From Incurvaria masculella (lineage: Eukaryota > Arthropoda > Insecta > Lepidoptera > Incurvariidae), in the NCBI GenBank assembly GCA_946894095.1, contig OX335655.1, positions 6,696,001 through 6,760,000 on the forward strand: DNA of 64,000 bases, given 5' to 3'. The number at the start of each line of letters is the position of its first letter. The first letter of the stretch is position 1. The position numbers were made by a program, and so were the translations under genes. The notes under the pieces were generated by a model, which searched no databases, was not told the DNA's origin, and saw only the letters and a list, made by a program, of their open reading frames with translations. Positions 22,901 through 33,678 of the stretch are shown here, one piece after another.

Positions 22901-25642
22901 GTCGGCCCGTAAGCATCAGAAAATTTTGCCTCCCATACAAACGTAGTTTACTAATAATTTGAAACCCACTGTTCCAAATTACTTGATATTTGGTATCTAA
23001 TATTAGGTTACAAATATCTGTGTCTGCATGTGTTTGTTTTTTCGGTAAATGTATTCTAGGTCAAACTACAGCGAAAACAAAATTCGTATGAAGATTTTCT
23101 TTTTGCTTTCATTTCATTCGGTTTGGATTTTTCAAAAAAACAAAAGCGTGCAGACACAGATATTTGTTACCTGATATTAGATATTAAATATCAATTGAAT
23201 TGGAATAGCGGTTTCCAAATGATTGGAACGTGCTCCCCATACAAACTACGTTTGTATGGGGAGCATTGCTTACGGGCCATTCTTAAGTGATGATTTTAAT
23301 AGCATTACAGATCATACCTACCAAACTAGGAAAACAACAAAAAAGGTGCTCTGCTACTGGAGCTAGGATAAGACTAGGATCACTCTTAGGTTTAATATTT
23401 GGTGTCTTCCATAAAATAGGTAGATATAATACCTTGAGGGCTCCCACCATCATCAGCGCCGAAATGAGAATCGTCATCACCAGATTCACGGTCAGAATTA
23501 TCTTCACTGCAAAAAAAAAAATCGTTAAGTTAGCAACGCCTATGGCCAAATGTATAAGCTTTCTATGATCTTTTAAAATCTTGCTATAAAAAACTAAGGA
23601 ACATTGATTTGAATCTAAAAATAAATTAAATTCAGTCTTATTAAAAACTAGTAGCCCGTCCCGGCTTTGCACGGGCATAATGTCATTTAAAAAAATATTA
23701 TTTTGACACAATGATACACAAATAAACCATTTTTACGTAGAGTTACTACATTGAGATATTTGAAATAAAAAAAACTTAGATATTATTATTACATGATTAT
23801 TAGATATTAGAGAAATAATAAATTCAAAGTGCGGCCTCCGAGGCACGCTCCCGCCGCCCCGGCCGGCCGGTACCGCCGCAAACACTACATCCCGCAATTT
23901 TAAAATCTATAATATCTTCGAAAATATTCATTTAAATCATATGCTGTAAAGGGCCGTATAGATCTATATTAAATGTATTTAAGGTATTTAATTGGATAAG
24001 GATTAATGCTGTACTGGTTAAAATCGCTTCGAAAATTAGCCATTATTTGTCGTAAAAAGTAAATGAGAATTTTTTTTTATTGTGGGATATCCATAAGAGA
24101 TAGATATATACCATCGCGGAGTTTTCTGTAGACCTTTTCAATGTATACAATACTTAGTACATTATTTTGATAAATTTCGTAGGGTTGCAATGTAAGCGGA
24201 AAAAAAATATTTTTTTACGACATCACATTGGAAGCCTCAAGAATAACAGTATTTCTCCTATATTTAATGGATGTTATTATACATATAAACCTTCCTCTTG
24301 AATCACTCTATCTATTTAAAAAAACCGCATCAAAATCCGTTGCGTAGTTTTAAATATTTAAGCGTACATAGGGATATAGGGACAGAGAAAGCGACTTTGT
24401 TTTATACTATGTAGTGATGATAGTGATGTTCTAGCTCATTTTGTATTATTTTAAAGTTTTTAATTAAACCGATATTGTTCTATTATATTTGAAATGGCAT
24501 TTGCAGACCAGTGCCCATTTAAACCAACCGTTATCTAGACTCAGGATTCCTGATTCGTGATTACGGAATTCCAGGAATAGGCCAGCTGTGCTTGGGCCGT
24601 GGCGTAGATACTGACGTATCAGTGATTTTAAAGTAAGGGGATCTTCGAAGGAAAACACTGTGACTAATGTACCTATACTGCTTCTGAAGGTAACAGTTCA
24701 CATGACTAATACTGTAACAGTTAGAATTGGAATGCCGAATATTTCCCTCCTACCCTATCAATTCCCCGTGTAATATCAGACCATAGACGATAACTGTTTA
24801 CGTGCTCAACAGCTGTATTCAGAATGAGCGGACTAACTAACGCCGGACTAAACAGGTTTTTGTATGGTTAGTCCGGTGCTAACCTAATCCCGTAGTAAGT
24901 TTTGATAGGTTCTCTCTGAAAAGGACTGTAAATATTTTACTAGGTTTTTCTTATTTTGGGTTCAAAAATATGCTGTCAAAATATACGTCTGCGTGTTATT
25001 TTTTTTATTAACCTTTTGGATCGGAAAATATTGGCTAATAAACATTGGAAAAAAGTGGTCGTTTTTGCTGTCATTTTAGTTTTTTTTACTATATAATATA
25101 TATAATAATAATAAGATACATACATAGAATGTTAGGTGATTAAAAAAGTTTGATTAATATATAAGAACGTTTAGGGGTAGGAAAACATTAGGGCCTGAAA
25201 GAGAATTTGGCTATTTTTATTCGCATTCGCGTTGAAAATTGTGCCTTGGTCAATGCACAAAAAGAGCATTTCTTCAAATTTTCAAATCTCACAGCCCCTG
25301 ACTTCACGACAGAGTTTGTTTCTGCTGGCCAATCGACTTTCCCTTCACTGTTTATTGAATAGCGCTCCCAGTCACCAACCGTTAGGTTATGCATTCTGCT
25401 GGACGCCCGAAAACGTTGATTGAATTAAAGAAGTATGTTTGTAAACAGGTATACTTACTGACAAAATTGGAGATTCCTAGCCAGTTCTCTTCGCTGTCGT
25501 CCACAATGTTGTACCTCAGCGGGTACAGCCATATGAACAGCACCGTCGCCACGGAGAGCACTATTCCCAGGACTCCCGTCACCACGGAGCCCGTCTGCAC
25601 GGAGCCGCAGCAGCAGCAAGTGCGTAGCCGCGAGCAACCCAT
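19937..25642 (-). CDS. Small four-helix membrane protein, DUF4728-like
   Basis: Spliced CDS, exons 25459-25642, 23433-23506, 20923-21097 and 19937-20037; 177 residues, all GT-AG, phases 1, 0, 1. The N-terminus MGCSRLRTCCCC is a cysteine cluster. Four hydrophobic stretches follow at about residues 19-42, 64-85, 91-118 and 129-158, and the tail ends DEEERGRYMKPPYRR, presumably cytosolic. Length, Cys-rich start and helix layout fit the insect DUF4728 family, whose function is unknown. Exon 3 starts in phase 0 with HKSWCMLPW and joins exon 4 across a split Cys codon. Intron 2 contains six decoy copies of the exon 3 acceptor. Family assignment is from pattern only; the exon chain is consistent in frame throughout. 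Confidence 0.8.
21098..22475 (-). repeat. 203-bp tandem array of exon 3 copies in the DUF4728-like gene
   Basis: Seven nearly identical 203-bp units (a shared site recurs at 21171, 21374, 21577, 21780, 21983, 22186, 22389). Each holds most of exon 3 plus the intron sequence just before it. Six units keep the acceptor and the first exon base in the same phase (exon-start positions 21300, 21503, 21706, 21909, 22112, 22315). Every unit changes the codon for Tyr43 of the exon from TAC to TAA, so each copy would end the protein after KHD. The last unit is truncated. Confidence 0.9.
22476..22913. other. Intron sequence, nothing recognised
   Basis: AT-rich part of intron 2 of the DUF4728-like gene between the exon array and a MITE. 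No splice-bounded open frame was seen. Confidence 0.45.
22914..23278. repeat. MITE with long inverted arms, GGCCCGTAAGCA ends
   Basis: GGCCCGTAAGCA at the left is exactly inverted as TGCTTACGGGCC at the right. The imperfect arms extend about 120-150 bp inward, for example ACAAATATCTGTGTCTGCA against its inverse TGCAGACACAGATATTTGT. The right arm also has its own hairpin, CTCCCCATACAAAC-TAC-GTTTGTATGGGGAG. Confidence 0.8.
23645..24420. repeat. Insect interspersed repeat (CCCGTCCCGGCTTTGCACGG ... TATACTATGTAGTG)
   Basis: Starts at ACTAGTAGCCCGTCCCGGCT and ends at TTTTATACTATGTAGTGATG. The tail GACAGAGAAAGCGACTTTGT is one I recognise from insect non-coding repeats. There are no terminal inverted repeats and no coding frame, so a Helitron-like or similar non-autonomous element is possible, but the class is not established. 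A short GC-rich patch lies at 23830-23880. It sits in intron 1 of the DUF4728-like gene. Confidence 0.5.
24810..24928. repeat. MITE family D
   Basis: CAGCTGTATTCAGAATGAG at the left against TCTCTCTGAAAAGGACTG at the right, with the usual ACTAAACAGGTTTTTGTATG middle. Confidence 0.7.
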
Positions 25643-26164
25643 TCTCGACTCTCTTCGGAACCAACGAAGGGCTCAAATTCCGTCACCGATTCGCGGTTCT
25701 TTAGTGTATTTTTCTTCACGAGGAATGTATTTCACTTATATTTCGTCGCTGACTTCACAAGCTTACGAATAAGTATGGGGTCAGAAGGACCTAATTGATC
25801 TGCTCGTTCTGGAAAGGTCGGTTGACGTATCTTTTGTGTCACGAGAATACTTTTCCATTCCTGCTGAACCGTTACGCTGCTTGCCTGGAAATAATAAAAC
25901 ATAAATATGTTAGTTCTTTTGATGCTGTTCGGTGCTATATTGAGTGACTAGCAGAGCTCATTTCTCTTTAACATAATTTTTTTGATAGGAACACAAAATC
26001 TACTGAAATTAAAAGTCAAATATACTTTAATCTACATATAAGATCTGTTCCAATGTTCAATCATTAATTTCTAAAAAAAAAACTATTTAAATCTAAGAGG
26101 TTCACGATTTAGCTATTTACCAAACGATTGCTGATTAACATTAATTATATCTGTGTTTATTCTA
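25643..26164. other. Upstream region of the DUF4728-like gene
   Basis: Should hold the 5' UTR and promoter of the minus-strand gene. No core promoter motif could be picked with confidence. Confidence 0.4.
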
Positions 26165-26485
26165 ACCTGCGAAGAAATATACGCTGCGTTTGGATGAAAA
26201 TCGATACCGAAAACCGTGCGAAGTTGAGCAAAAAGATTCCGAGCGATGGTCAGCGAAAACGGCCGAGGTAGGGACACGGAGTTTTCATTCTTTTAGCCAA
26301 AACGCTATTTCTTGCTTCTTCTTTCACCGAATGGCTCAAAGCACTTTGCCCGAACACATGCTTGAACTCGCAAATGTTAGTTCGCTTAACGCTCACTGCC
26401 CGCGCTCTTCAATTCCTCCATACATTTGAAAACGCTAGTCGATCGGTTTGGTGTTAACGCCAATTTAGGTGACAGCTCGGACTAA
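26165..26485. repeat. Fold-back family E relative, longer form
   Basis: Carries the right arm AACGCCAATTTAGGTGACAG and, on its left, an extra block (CCGAATGGCTCAAAGCACTT and neighbours) that recurs inverted at 10095-10260. This suggests the two parts belong to one larger element. Confidence 0.5.
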
Positions 26486-26689
26486 GGGGTCTGAATTTAG
26501 TTAGAGTCATTGGTTAGGGGTTTCATTTCTTGCATTGAATTGGTGGTCATTTAACATATTTTTTAACCGACTTAAAAAAAGGAAGAGGTTCTTAATTCGT
26601 CTGTATGTTTTTCCTTGCTCTACTTTCGACTTTCATGTTAAATTTATATTCAATTATGCTTAGGCCCAGTCATAGAAGAAAATATTAAC

Positions 26690-26930
26690 ATTAAGCTCAG
26701 TCATGCACAACTTTGTTTCTCTTCCTGAGTTGGATAAGTGCATTTCCTTACGAATGCGAGCTGGAGTGGAACCCATGTAAAACTGTAGATCCCCTTCCCC
26801 TACTAGGTGGTAAGGTAAAATTGTCCGTGTTTTCCATCTAGTTCAGTGTCGCCGTGCTTATAAAGGGAAGGTCCATGGCACCTAATTCCTTCGGGAATGT
26901 GTTGTATTATGCTAATATTATCGACAAATT
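26690..26930 (+). repeat. SINE, degenerate, plus orientation
   Basis: Shared SINE body in the opposite orientation from most copies here, recognised by GTCCGTGTTTTCCATCTAGT and the AAGGGAAGGTCCATGGCACC block. Confidence 0.6.
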
Positions 26931-26977
26931 TTACAGTCGGACATTATTAGTAGCTACTAGTCTTGTTTATCGCCCGG

Positions 26978-27090
26978 TTCCACCACCTCCAGCTACATAC
27001 ATCCTAGTAACTTTTCGGTTACACCATGTATATATGCCATGTAACCGAAAGTTACTTATCAGATTTCAGGTAACTGGAGGTGGTGAAAAC
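26978..27090. repeat. Hairpin MITE
   Basis: CCACCACCTCCAG at the left is inverted as CTGGAGGTGGTG at the right. TAACTTTTCGGTTACA pairs with TGTAACCGAAAGTTA nearer the loop. About 110 bp in all. Confidence 0.7.
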
Positions 27091-27452
27091 AGGGGTAAGA
27101 CATTCAACAGAGTTACAATCATCTGAGGTTCGAACCTGCATGACAAGTATGTAATAAAGTACGTATACCTACTATGTAACCCTGCATATATGAATCGGAC
27201 TTTGTGTTGCTCAAACGGGAACGTCAATTGTGAAAGTGGACATTAATCTGAATCAGAATTGTATTTATTTTCATTGTCGCTCAAGCGCGCCATGGACTGA
27301 GTGTGCATTGTTTTTACCCAGTACGGTCGACAGAAGTGGCTGTTGACATGATATTGTTCTCCGATCGGGAGCGGCGCCACAGAATAAGTAATGCGACGCG
27401 GTCGGTGGGTGAGTAGTATTGGTGCGCATGAGTGGGCGCAGCGGCATTGGCC

Positions 27453-27458
27453 TATAAA
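27453..27458 (+). promoter_or_regulatory. Possible TATA box
   Basis: TATAAA inside a GC-rich stretch (GGCCTATAAACGCGCC), about 90 nt before a plus-strand ATG at 27545. Spacing would place a start site near 27485. No transcript evidence. Confidence 0.35.
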
Positions 27459-27544
27459 CGCGCCTCGGACAAACCCAGAGCTCTGTACATACATTCGTGC
27501 TCCGGACGTTGCTTCCGTTTACATCTGGGCTACGTAGATTTTCC

Positions 27545-27736
27545 ATGAAGATGCCTGCAATAACTACGTTAAAAGATATGTTTACACTCGACATGAATCG
27601 CGTAATCTCGCGAGTATCACGAGCACATTTCACGGATTTTGACGAAAGGCCAAATGCTTTTCTTATAACTGTCAGGGAATTTGTGGGCAAAGTACCTAAG
27701 AGGCGACTAAAGGACAAGGTTTCTCAGCGTTGCTAG
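27545..27736 (+). CDS. Possible first coding exon or small ORF, function unknown
   Basis: A 63-residue frame starting MKMPAITTLKDMF, downstream of a TATA-like motif and a GC-rich leader. The segment to about 27690 (FLITVREFVGK) looks coding. The rest, from CCTAAGAGGCGACTAA, matches a SINE-associated repeat motif, so the true exon may end at a GTACCT donor near 27699. I do not recognise the family; it may be a chance frame. Confidence 0.25.
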   Translation: MKMPAITTLKDMFTLDMNRVISRVSRAHFTDFDERPNAFLITVREFVGKVPKRRLKDKVSQRC

Positions 27737-28020
27737 CCCAGTGATAATCGAGGTTTAGCAACCCTGGACACTTTCGGATTCTGGATTGGTAACAGTTCGA
27801 CCGTTAAGGATGACCCTATTGCGGATTTCACGTAACACTTTCCTTACCAACCAGGTGGTAGAATTAATCTCGCCTTGGTTGGTACAGCTGCACTGAAATA
27901 AAATGGTCAAAGCGGCAATGAAAATGATTTGTGTTCTCCATCCAGTTCAATGTGGCCGTGCAATATAAGGATGGTCCTGGCATGACAAATGATGAAGTGT
28001 GTTGAGCTAAGATCATGTTT
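27727..28020 (+). repeat. SINE with degenerate 5S-like head, plus orientation
   Basis: GAGGTTTAGCAACCCTGG and the following ATTCTGGATTGGTAACAG align with the 5S-like head of the 8990 copy, including the trailing TTCGACCGTT. The common SINE body follows. Confidence 0.55.
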
Positions 28021-28885
28021 TCCTATTTATTAGATGGTTTACTTACGGAAAAAAGATAATTCAAAAAAAATTTGGACAACTCGTGGGAATCTCATCACAC
28101 AGTGTAGGCATAGGCATAAATATTGTGACTTCGACTTTGGTTGGGTGTCTTTACTTTAAAAAACAACAAAGAAAAAAATTTATAGCTAGTCCGCCATAAA
28201 CACGTCAGGAAATTCCTGCATCACAAGTTCACCTAAATATCATTTTAGTATAGTTACATATGTCTACGACACTCTCGTGGCGTGCCGTCGATCAGTTTGA
28301 TTGGTCGATCGGTCCTGACACGAGATGGATTGAGTCGGTTCGTCGCCGGAATGTAGTCGGTTCGCCCACGTGTCGACGGCGTATTTGATTAGGCGCGAGT
28401 CGTGGGAGCCTGGTGATATCTACACGGGCAACGAGTTTTCTGGGTATTCCGTTAAGGAAACGCACCGTGAGAAAATTTCGAAAGCTATGGCGTAACCCGG
28501 AATAATGTAATGGGATGCAATGAAAAATACGAGTCGCACACGAAAACGCGTTTACTGTTATGGTGTATTTACGGTGAAGGAAAAAATCGTGAGGTTTCCC
28601 ACCTCGTTGGTGTTAAGCTGTCTATACTTTCTAACAAAACAACTAGATGACACAGACATTTTACCACGATGATGTCTACTCACCATGTTTGTGGAAAACG
28701 TATTTACCGTACCATCACATGTTTATAAATCCATAAGCTACTTTACATTAGACGGTTCTACAGGTAGAGCGATGAATGGAATGGAATGAATGGAATTGTC
28801 TTGCCCGAGCAGACGTAGAATACGTACCATGACCAAATTGACGAAGAATTCGTAATGGTTAGGACGTTGTGTCCGTAATGGCATA
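28021..28885. other. Mixed AT- and GC-rich DNA, no gene confirmed
   Basis: 28290-28500 is GC-rich and has a 53-residue plus-strand open stretch ending at TAA (28495-ish), but it has no start, no splice site and no convincing homology. Confidence 0.35.
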
Positions 28886-30904
28886 GCATGTGTCTACCCC
28901 TGCGGGTATGTAGAGAAAGCGAAAGGGTAAGTTGTGGTGTTACCGTATGACGCTCTATCATTTCTGCCTACCTCTTCGGGTATGTAGAGAAAGCGAAAGG
29001 GTAAGTTGTGGTGTTACCGTATGACGCTCTATCATTTCTGCCTACCTCTCCGGGTATGTAGAGAAAGCGAAAGGGTAAGTTGTGGTGTTACCGTATGACG
29101 CTCTATCATTTCTGCCTACCTCTTCGGGTATGTAGAGAAAGCGAAAGGGTAAGTTGTGGTGTTACCGTATGACGCTCTATCATTTCTGCCTACCTCTCCG
29201 GGTATGTAGAGAAAGCGAAAGGGTAAGTTGTGGTGTTACCGTATGACGCTGTATCATTTCTGCCTACCTCTCCGGGTATGTAGAGAAAGCGAAAGGGTAA
29301 GTTGTGGTGTTACTTATGACGCTCTATCATTTCTGCCTACCTCTCCGGGTATGTAGAGAAAGCGAAAGGGTAAGTTGTGGTGTTACCGTATGACGCTCTA
29401 TCATTTCTGCCTACCTCTCCGGGTATGTAGAGAAAGCGAACGGGTAAGTTGTGGTGTTACCGTATGACGCTCTATCATTTCTGCCTACCTCTCCGGGTAT
29501 GTAGAGAAAGCGAAAGGGTAAGTTGTGGTGTTACCGTATGACGCTCTATCATTTCTGCCTACCTCTCCGGGTATGTAGAGAAAGCGAAAGGGTAAGTTGT
29601 GGTGTTACCGTATGACGCTCTATCATTTCTGCCTACCTCTCCGGGTATGTAGAGAAAGCGAAAGGGTAAGTTGTGGTGTTACCGTATGACGCTCTATCAT
29701 TTCTTCCTACCTCTCCGGGTATGTAGAGAAAGCGAAAGGGTAGATTGTGGTGTTACTTATGACGCTCTATCATTTCTGCCTACCTCTCCGGGTATGTAGA
29801 GAAAGCGAACGGGTAAGTTGTGGTGTTACCGTATGACGCTCTATCATTTCTGCCTACCTCTCCGGGTATGTAGAGAAAGCGAAAGGGTAAGTCGTGGTCT
29901 TACCGTATGACGCTCTATCATTTCTGCCTACCTCTCCGGGTATGTAGAGAAAGCGAAAGGGTAAGTCGTGGTCTTACCGTATGACGCTCTATCATTTCTG
30001 CCTACCTCTCCGGGTATGTAGAGAAAGTGAAAGGGTAAGTTGTGGTCTTACCGTATGACGCTCTATCATTTCTGCCTACCTCTCCGGGTATGTAGAGAAA
30101 GCGAAAGGGTAAGTTGTGGTGTTACTTATGACGCTCTATCATTTCTGCCTACCTCTCCGGGTATGTAGAGAAAGCGAAAGGGTAAGTTGTGGTGTTACCG
30201 TATGACGCTCTATCATTTCTGCCTACCTCTCCGGGTATGTAGAGAAAGCGAACGGGTAAGTTGTGGTGTTACCGTATGACGCTCTATCATTTCTGCCTAC
30301 CTCTCCGGGTATGTAGAGAAAGCGAAAGGGTAAGTCGTGGTCTTACCGTATGACGCTCTATCATTTCTGCCTACCTCTCTGGGTATGTAGAGAAAGTGAA
30401 AGGGTAAGTTGTGGTCTTACCGTATGACGCTCTATCATTTCTGCCTACCTCTCCGGGTATGTAGAGAAAGCGAAAGGGTAAGTTGTGGTCTTACCGTATG
30501 ACGCTCTATCATTTCTGCCTACCTCTCCGGGTATGTAGAGAAAGCGAAAGGGTAAGTTGTGGTCTTACCGTATGACGCTCTATCATTTCTGCCTACCTCT
30601 CCGGGTATGTAGAGAAAGCGAAAGGGTAAGTTGTGGTGTTACCGTATGACGCTCTATCATTTCTGCCTACCTCTCCGGGTATGTAGAGAAAGCGAAAGGG
30701 TAAGTTGTGGTGTTACCGTATGACGCTCTATCATTTCTGCCTACCTCTCCGGGTATGTAGAGAAAGCGAAAAGGTAAGTCGTGGTCTTACCGTATGACGC
30801 TCTATCATTTCTGCCTACCTCTCCGGGTATGTAGAGAAAGTGAAAGGGTAAGTTGTGGTCTTACCGTATGACGCTCTATCATTTCTGCCTACCTCTCCGG
30901 GTAT

Positions 30905-31370
30905 GTAGAGAAAGTCAGTCAGTCAGTCAGTCAGTCAGCGTGTTTGCGTCCACTGCTGGACATACGCCTCTCCAATCCTTCTCCAGTCCTCCCGGCCCTC
31001 AGCGATACGGAACCACTGCTTTCCGCCGACGCACTTGATGTCGTCTTCCCACCTGGCGGGTGGTCTTCCCACACTCCGTTTGCCTGTCCACGGCCGCCAG
31101 TGTAGGACACGGTTACTCCAACGGTCGTCGTCTCTTCGGCTGACGTGACCAGCCCACTGCCATTTTAGCTTAGCCACCCGGTGTCCAATATCGACTACTT
31201 TGGTACGTCGGCGGATTGCCTCGTTACGCACCATATCCCGTAGCGATATTCCCAGCATGGCTCGCTCCATTGCTCGCTGGGCAACTTTCAACCTTTGGAC
31301 AACGGCGACCGTCAGAGTCCACGTTTCACACCCGTACGTCATAACCGGGAGGACGCACTGGTAGAGAAAG
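30905..31370. repeat. 10-bp target-site duplication flanking the RTE insertion
   Basis: GTAGAGAAAG occurs at 30905-30914 and 31361-31370, immediately outside the inserted retroelement. It matches the satellite sequence, as expected when an insertion duplicates its target. Confidence 0.85.
30915..31360 (-). mobile_element. 5'-truncated RTE-like LINE with (TGAC)n tail
   Basis: Minus-strand reverse-transcriptase C-terminal coding fragment (about 141 residues, 30935-31360) beginning CVLPVMTYGCETWTL and continuing through GHVSRRDDDRW and VGRPPARWEDDIK, a signature of RTE-type elements in insects. The stop codon TGA is the first unit of the (TGAC)n tail, so there is no 3' UTR. Only the 3' end was inserted, by target-primed reverse transcription into a satellite monomer. 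The frame is unbroken, so the insertion is young, but the fragment cannot move by itself. Confidence 0.85.
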
Positions 31371-32109
31371 CGAAAGGGTAAGTTGTGGTCTTACCGTATG
31401 ACGCTCTATCATTTCTGCCTACCTCTCCGGGTATGTAGAGAAAGCGAAAGGGTAAGTTGTGGTCTTACCGTATGACGCTCTATCATTTCTGCCTACCTCT
31501 CCGGGTATGTAGAGAAAGCGAAAGGGTAATTGTGGTCTTACCGTATGACGCTCTATCATTTCTGCCTACCTCTCCGGGTATGTAGAGAAAGCGAAAGAGT
31601 TAGTTCTGATCTTACGGCACGGCGCTCTATCATTTCTGCCTACCTCTCCGGGTTTGTAGACGAAGCGAAATAGCAAGTTAAAGTTGTTATTTTACCGTTT
31701 AACGCTCTATCATTTCTACCTATATTTTGGGGTATGTAGAGAAAGCAAAAGAGTATGTTGTCATCTTGCCGTATGGCGCCTTATTATTTCTGCCTACCTC
31801 TCCGGGTTTGTAATGAAAGCGAAAGAGTAAGTTGTGATCTTATCGTATGGCGCTCTACCTAGGAAACCTACAGTTTTATATGGATTCCGAAGCATTAAGC
31901 AGCTCACATTTGTGATTAAATTCGAAAGAGAAAGAAAGAGTGGTGCATAAACGAGGCGGAAATTTGAACTCACCACGGCCTATTTTTTTTAATGAAAAAC
32001 CGGTATGCGGCGCTGTGCTGAGGAACCAAAGGTACTCAGAAAAGCCAAATCCACCTCACCTCGCGAAACCACGGTCAGCGAGGCACCATACCAGCGGATT
32101 TGCTAACTA

Positions 32110-32540
32110 TCGCTGAGCTATCGAGCTTGTTTGAAGACTGCCAGGTTATAGGTTTGAACAAAGACACCCGTCGGCAGACGGTTCCATATCCTGGCGGTGC
32201 GGAAGAAAAATGTGTTTGAGAAACGATTCAACGATTCGGTAGGCTACCTGTCAACCACAAGGGGGTGCTCTGATTCTCTGCGGCGGGTGCTTCGGATATA
32301 GGTTGGATGGGGAGAAATAAGGGATGCAAGTTCCACAGAGCAACATCTAAAATAGAGGTACCTGTACAACAGACTGAGCGACCCTATAAACCGTCTGTGG
32401 CTCAGGGACTCCAGGCCAACGGTGAATTGTGGATCACCCACAAGACAACCGCTCTGCGCTGTATTGAGCCCAAGGACGCTAGCAGACGCCTCTGGAATGG
32501 AAGGCAAGTCCGCGCACTTCTGGGCTACGAGCTGCTACAA
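32110..32540 (-). pseudogene. Decayed LINE reverse-transcriptase C-terminal fragment
   Basis: The minus-strand frame contains SLSHRRFIGSLSLLYRYLY and YIRSTRRRESEHPL. After a stop come FLKHIFFRTARIWNRLP-like residues, the tail region of non-LTR retrotransposon ORF2 proteins in insects. It is broken by stops and has no defined ends. Confidence 0.6.
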
Positions 32541-32595
32541 TCCGGACGGCATTCGCGGGCACAGCACAAAATTGTTCGCGCACTAGCACTGTCTT

Positions 32596-33678
32596 TATTA
32601 ACCGACTTCAAAAAAGGAGGAGGTTATCAATTCGTCGGAATCTTTTTTTTTTTTTTTTTTTTTTTTTATGTATGTTCACCGATTACTCGAAGACCCCTGG
32701 ACCGATTTGAAAAATTCTTTTTTTGTTCGAAAGGGTATACTTTCTAGTTGGTCCCATTTTTTTTTTATCAAAATCGGTTCAGTAGTTTGGTACTTAACTA
32801 TACCAACATCGAATTTCTTAACCCCGCGAACCCAGAAATGTGATTTTTTAGTTACAGTAGCTTTCTTTTCGGGTGAGATTGCTCAGTATGAGAGGTTTTT
32901 TTTTACTTCAACTGTTGGGGGTATTCAAGGTGGTAAAAGAGGGCAAATTGTACACATTTCTATCTCTAGAGCCGCTGAACCCAGAAATTTCAGAGTATGT
33001 TTGTTTTAGATGGGAATGCTTAAGAAGAAAATATTTTTGGAAATTATACTATTAGGGGGGTAAAACAGGTCAAAATGAACACATTTAGGCGCAAACCACT
33101 CATGTTGAGATCTCTGAAACCAATTATCCTCGAAACTTAAAATTTTCAGTGACTTCTTGTTAAGACGAAAAGGCTCGCTCACAACGGATTTTACAAAATT
33201 CAACTGTTAAGGGGGGATAAACGAGGCCGATATGTACACATTTTCATACAACTTAAACTTACGCAAGAAACAGACTATCCGGAACGATGTAAGGATGAGA
33301 AATTCAGAAGCTCAGCGGTTCCGGTCATTCGTTGTTTTGTCTTTTTAGGGTTCCGTTCCGAAAGGACACCAACGGAACCTTATTACTAAGCTTCCGCTAT
33401 CCGTCCGTCCGTCCGTCTGTCACAGCACTCTATCTCACGTGATCTCATCGTATCAATTATCGTACGTATCAACCGTGAACTCATGAATCCAGATAGTTAC
33501 CGGTCTACCTTTCGTCAGAAATGAGATTTCTTAATGGTTTCATTTCTGCTAATGCTCGTTCATTGTATTGCATTGTATTGTATATGTATGTATATCTTCT
33601 TTCCACTTTGTATGTGAAGTTGAGCAGGAGGGCTCGCCCACCTTGAGTCAAAAGTTACGCCACCACTAAAAAGCAAAA
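32596..33678. repeat. Long interspersed repeat family F, copy 1
   Basis: Starts TTAACCGACTTC with a long T run and is colinear with 47639-48701 for over 1 kb. Both copies include a family A end fragment (GGGTTCC...TCCGTCCGTCC) at the same place and lead into the same TIR element. Short frames in it are shared by both copies and are not genes. Confidence 0.75.

Larger units (their letters stand above)
28886..31858. repeat. 74-bp satellite array
   Basis: About 27 head-to-tail monomers of 74 bp lie from 28905 to 30904, each running GGTATGTAGAGAAAGCGAAA ... CATTTCTGCCTACCTCTCC. A retroelement interrupts the array, then six or seven more diverged monomers follow to about 31858. Variants such as TTACTTATG for TTACCGTATG (near 29312, 29754, 30123), GAACGGG and GTCGTGGTC recur every five or six units, hinting at higher-order duplication. 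No coding function. Confidence 0.92.

Noticed and set aside
27271..27717. A 148-residue minus-strand gene
   Set aside because: No domain or splice support, and it lies opposite a TATA-like promoter with a better plus-strand candidate.
28330..28500. A fatty acyl-CoA reductase exon on the plus strand
   Set aside because: Only a six-residue HVSTAY match was seen; the rest does not fit the family and no splice sites bound it.
28886..31858. A CRISPR array
   Set aside because: The units are contiguous 74-bp monomers with no unique spacers, and the sequence is animal nuclear DNA.
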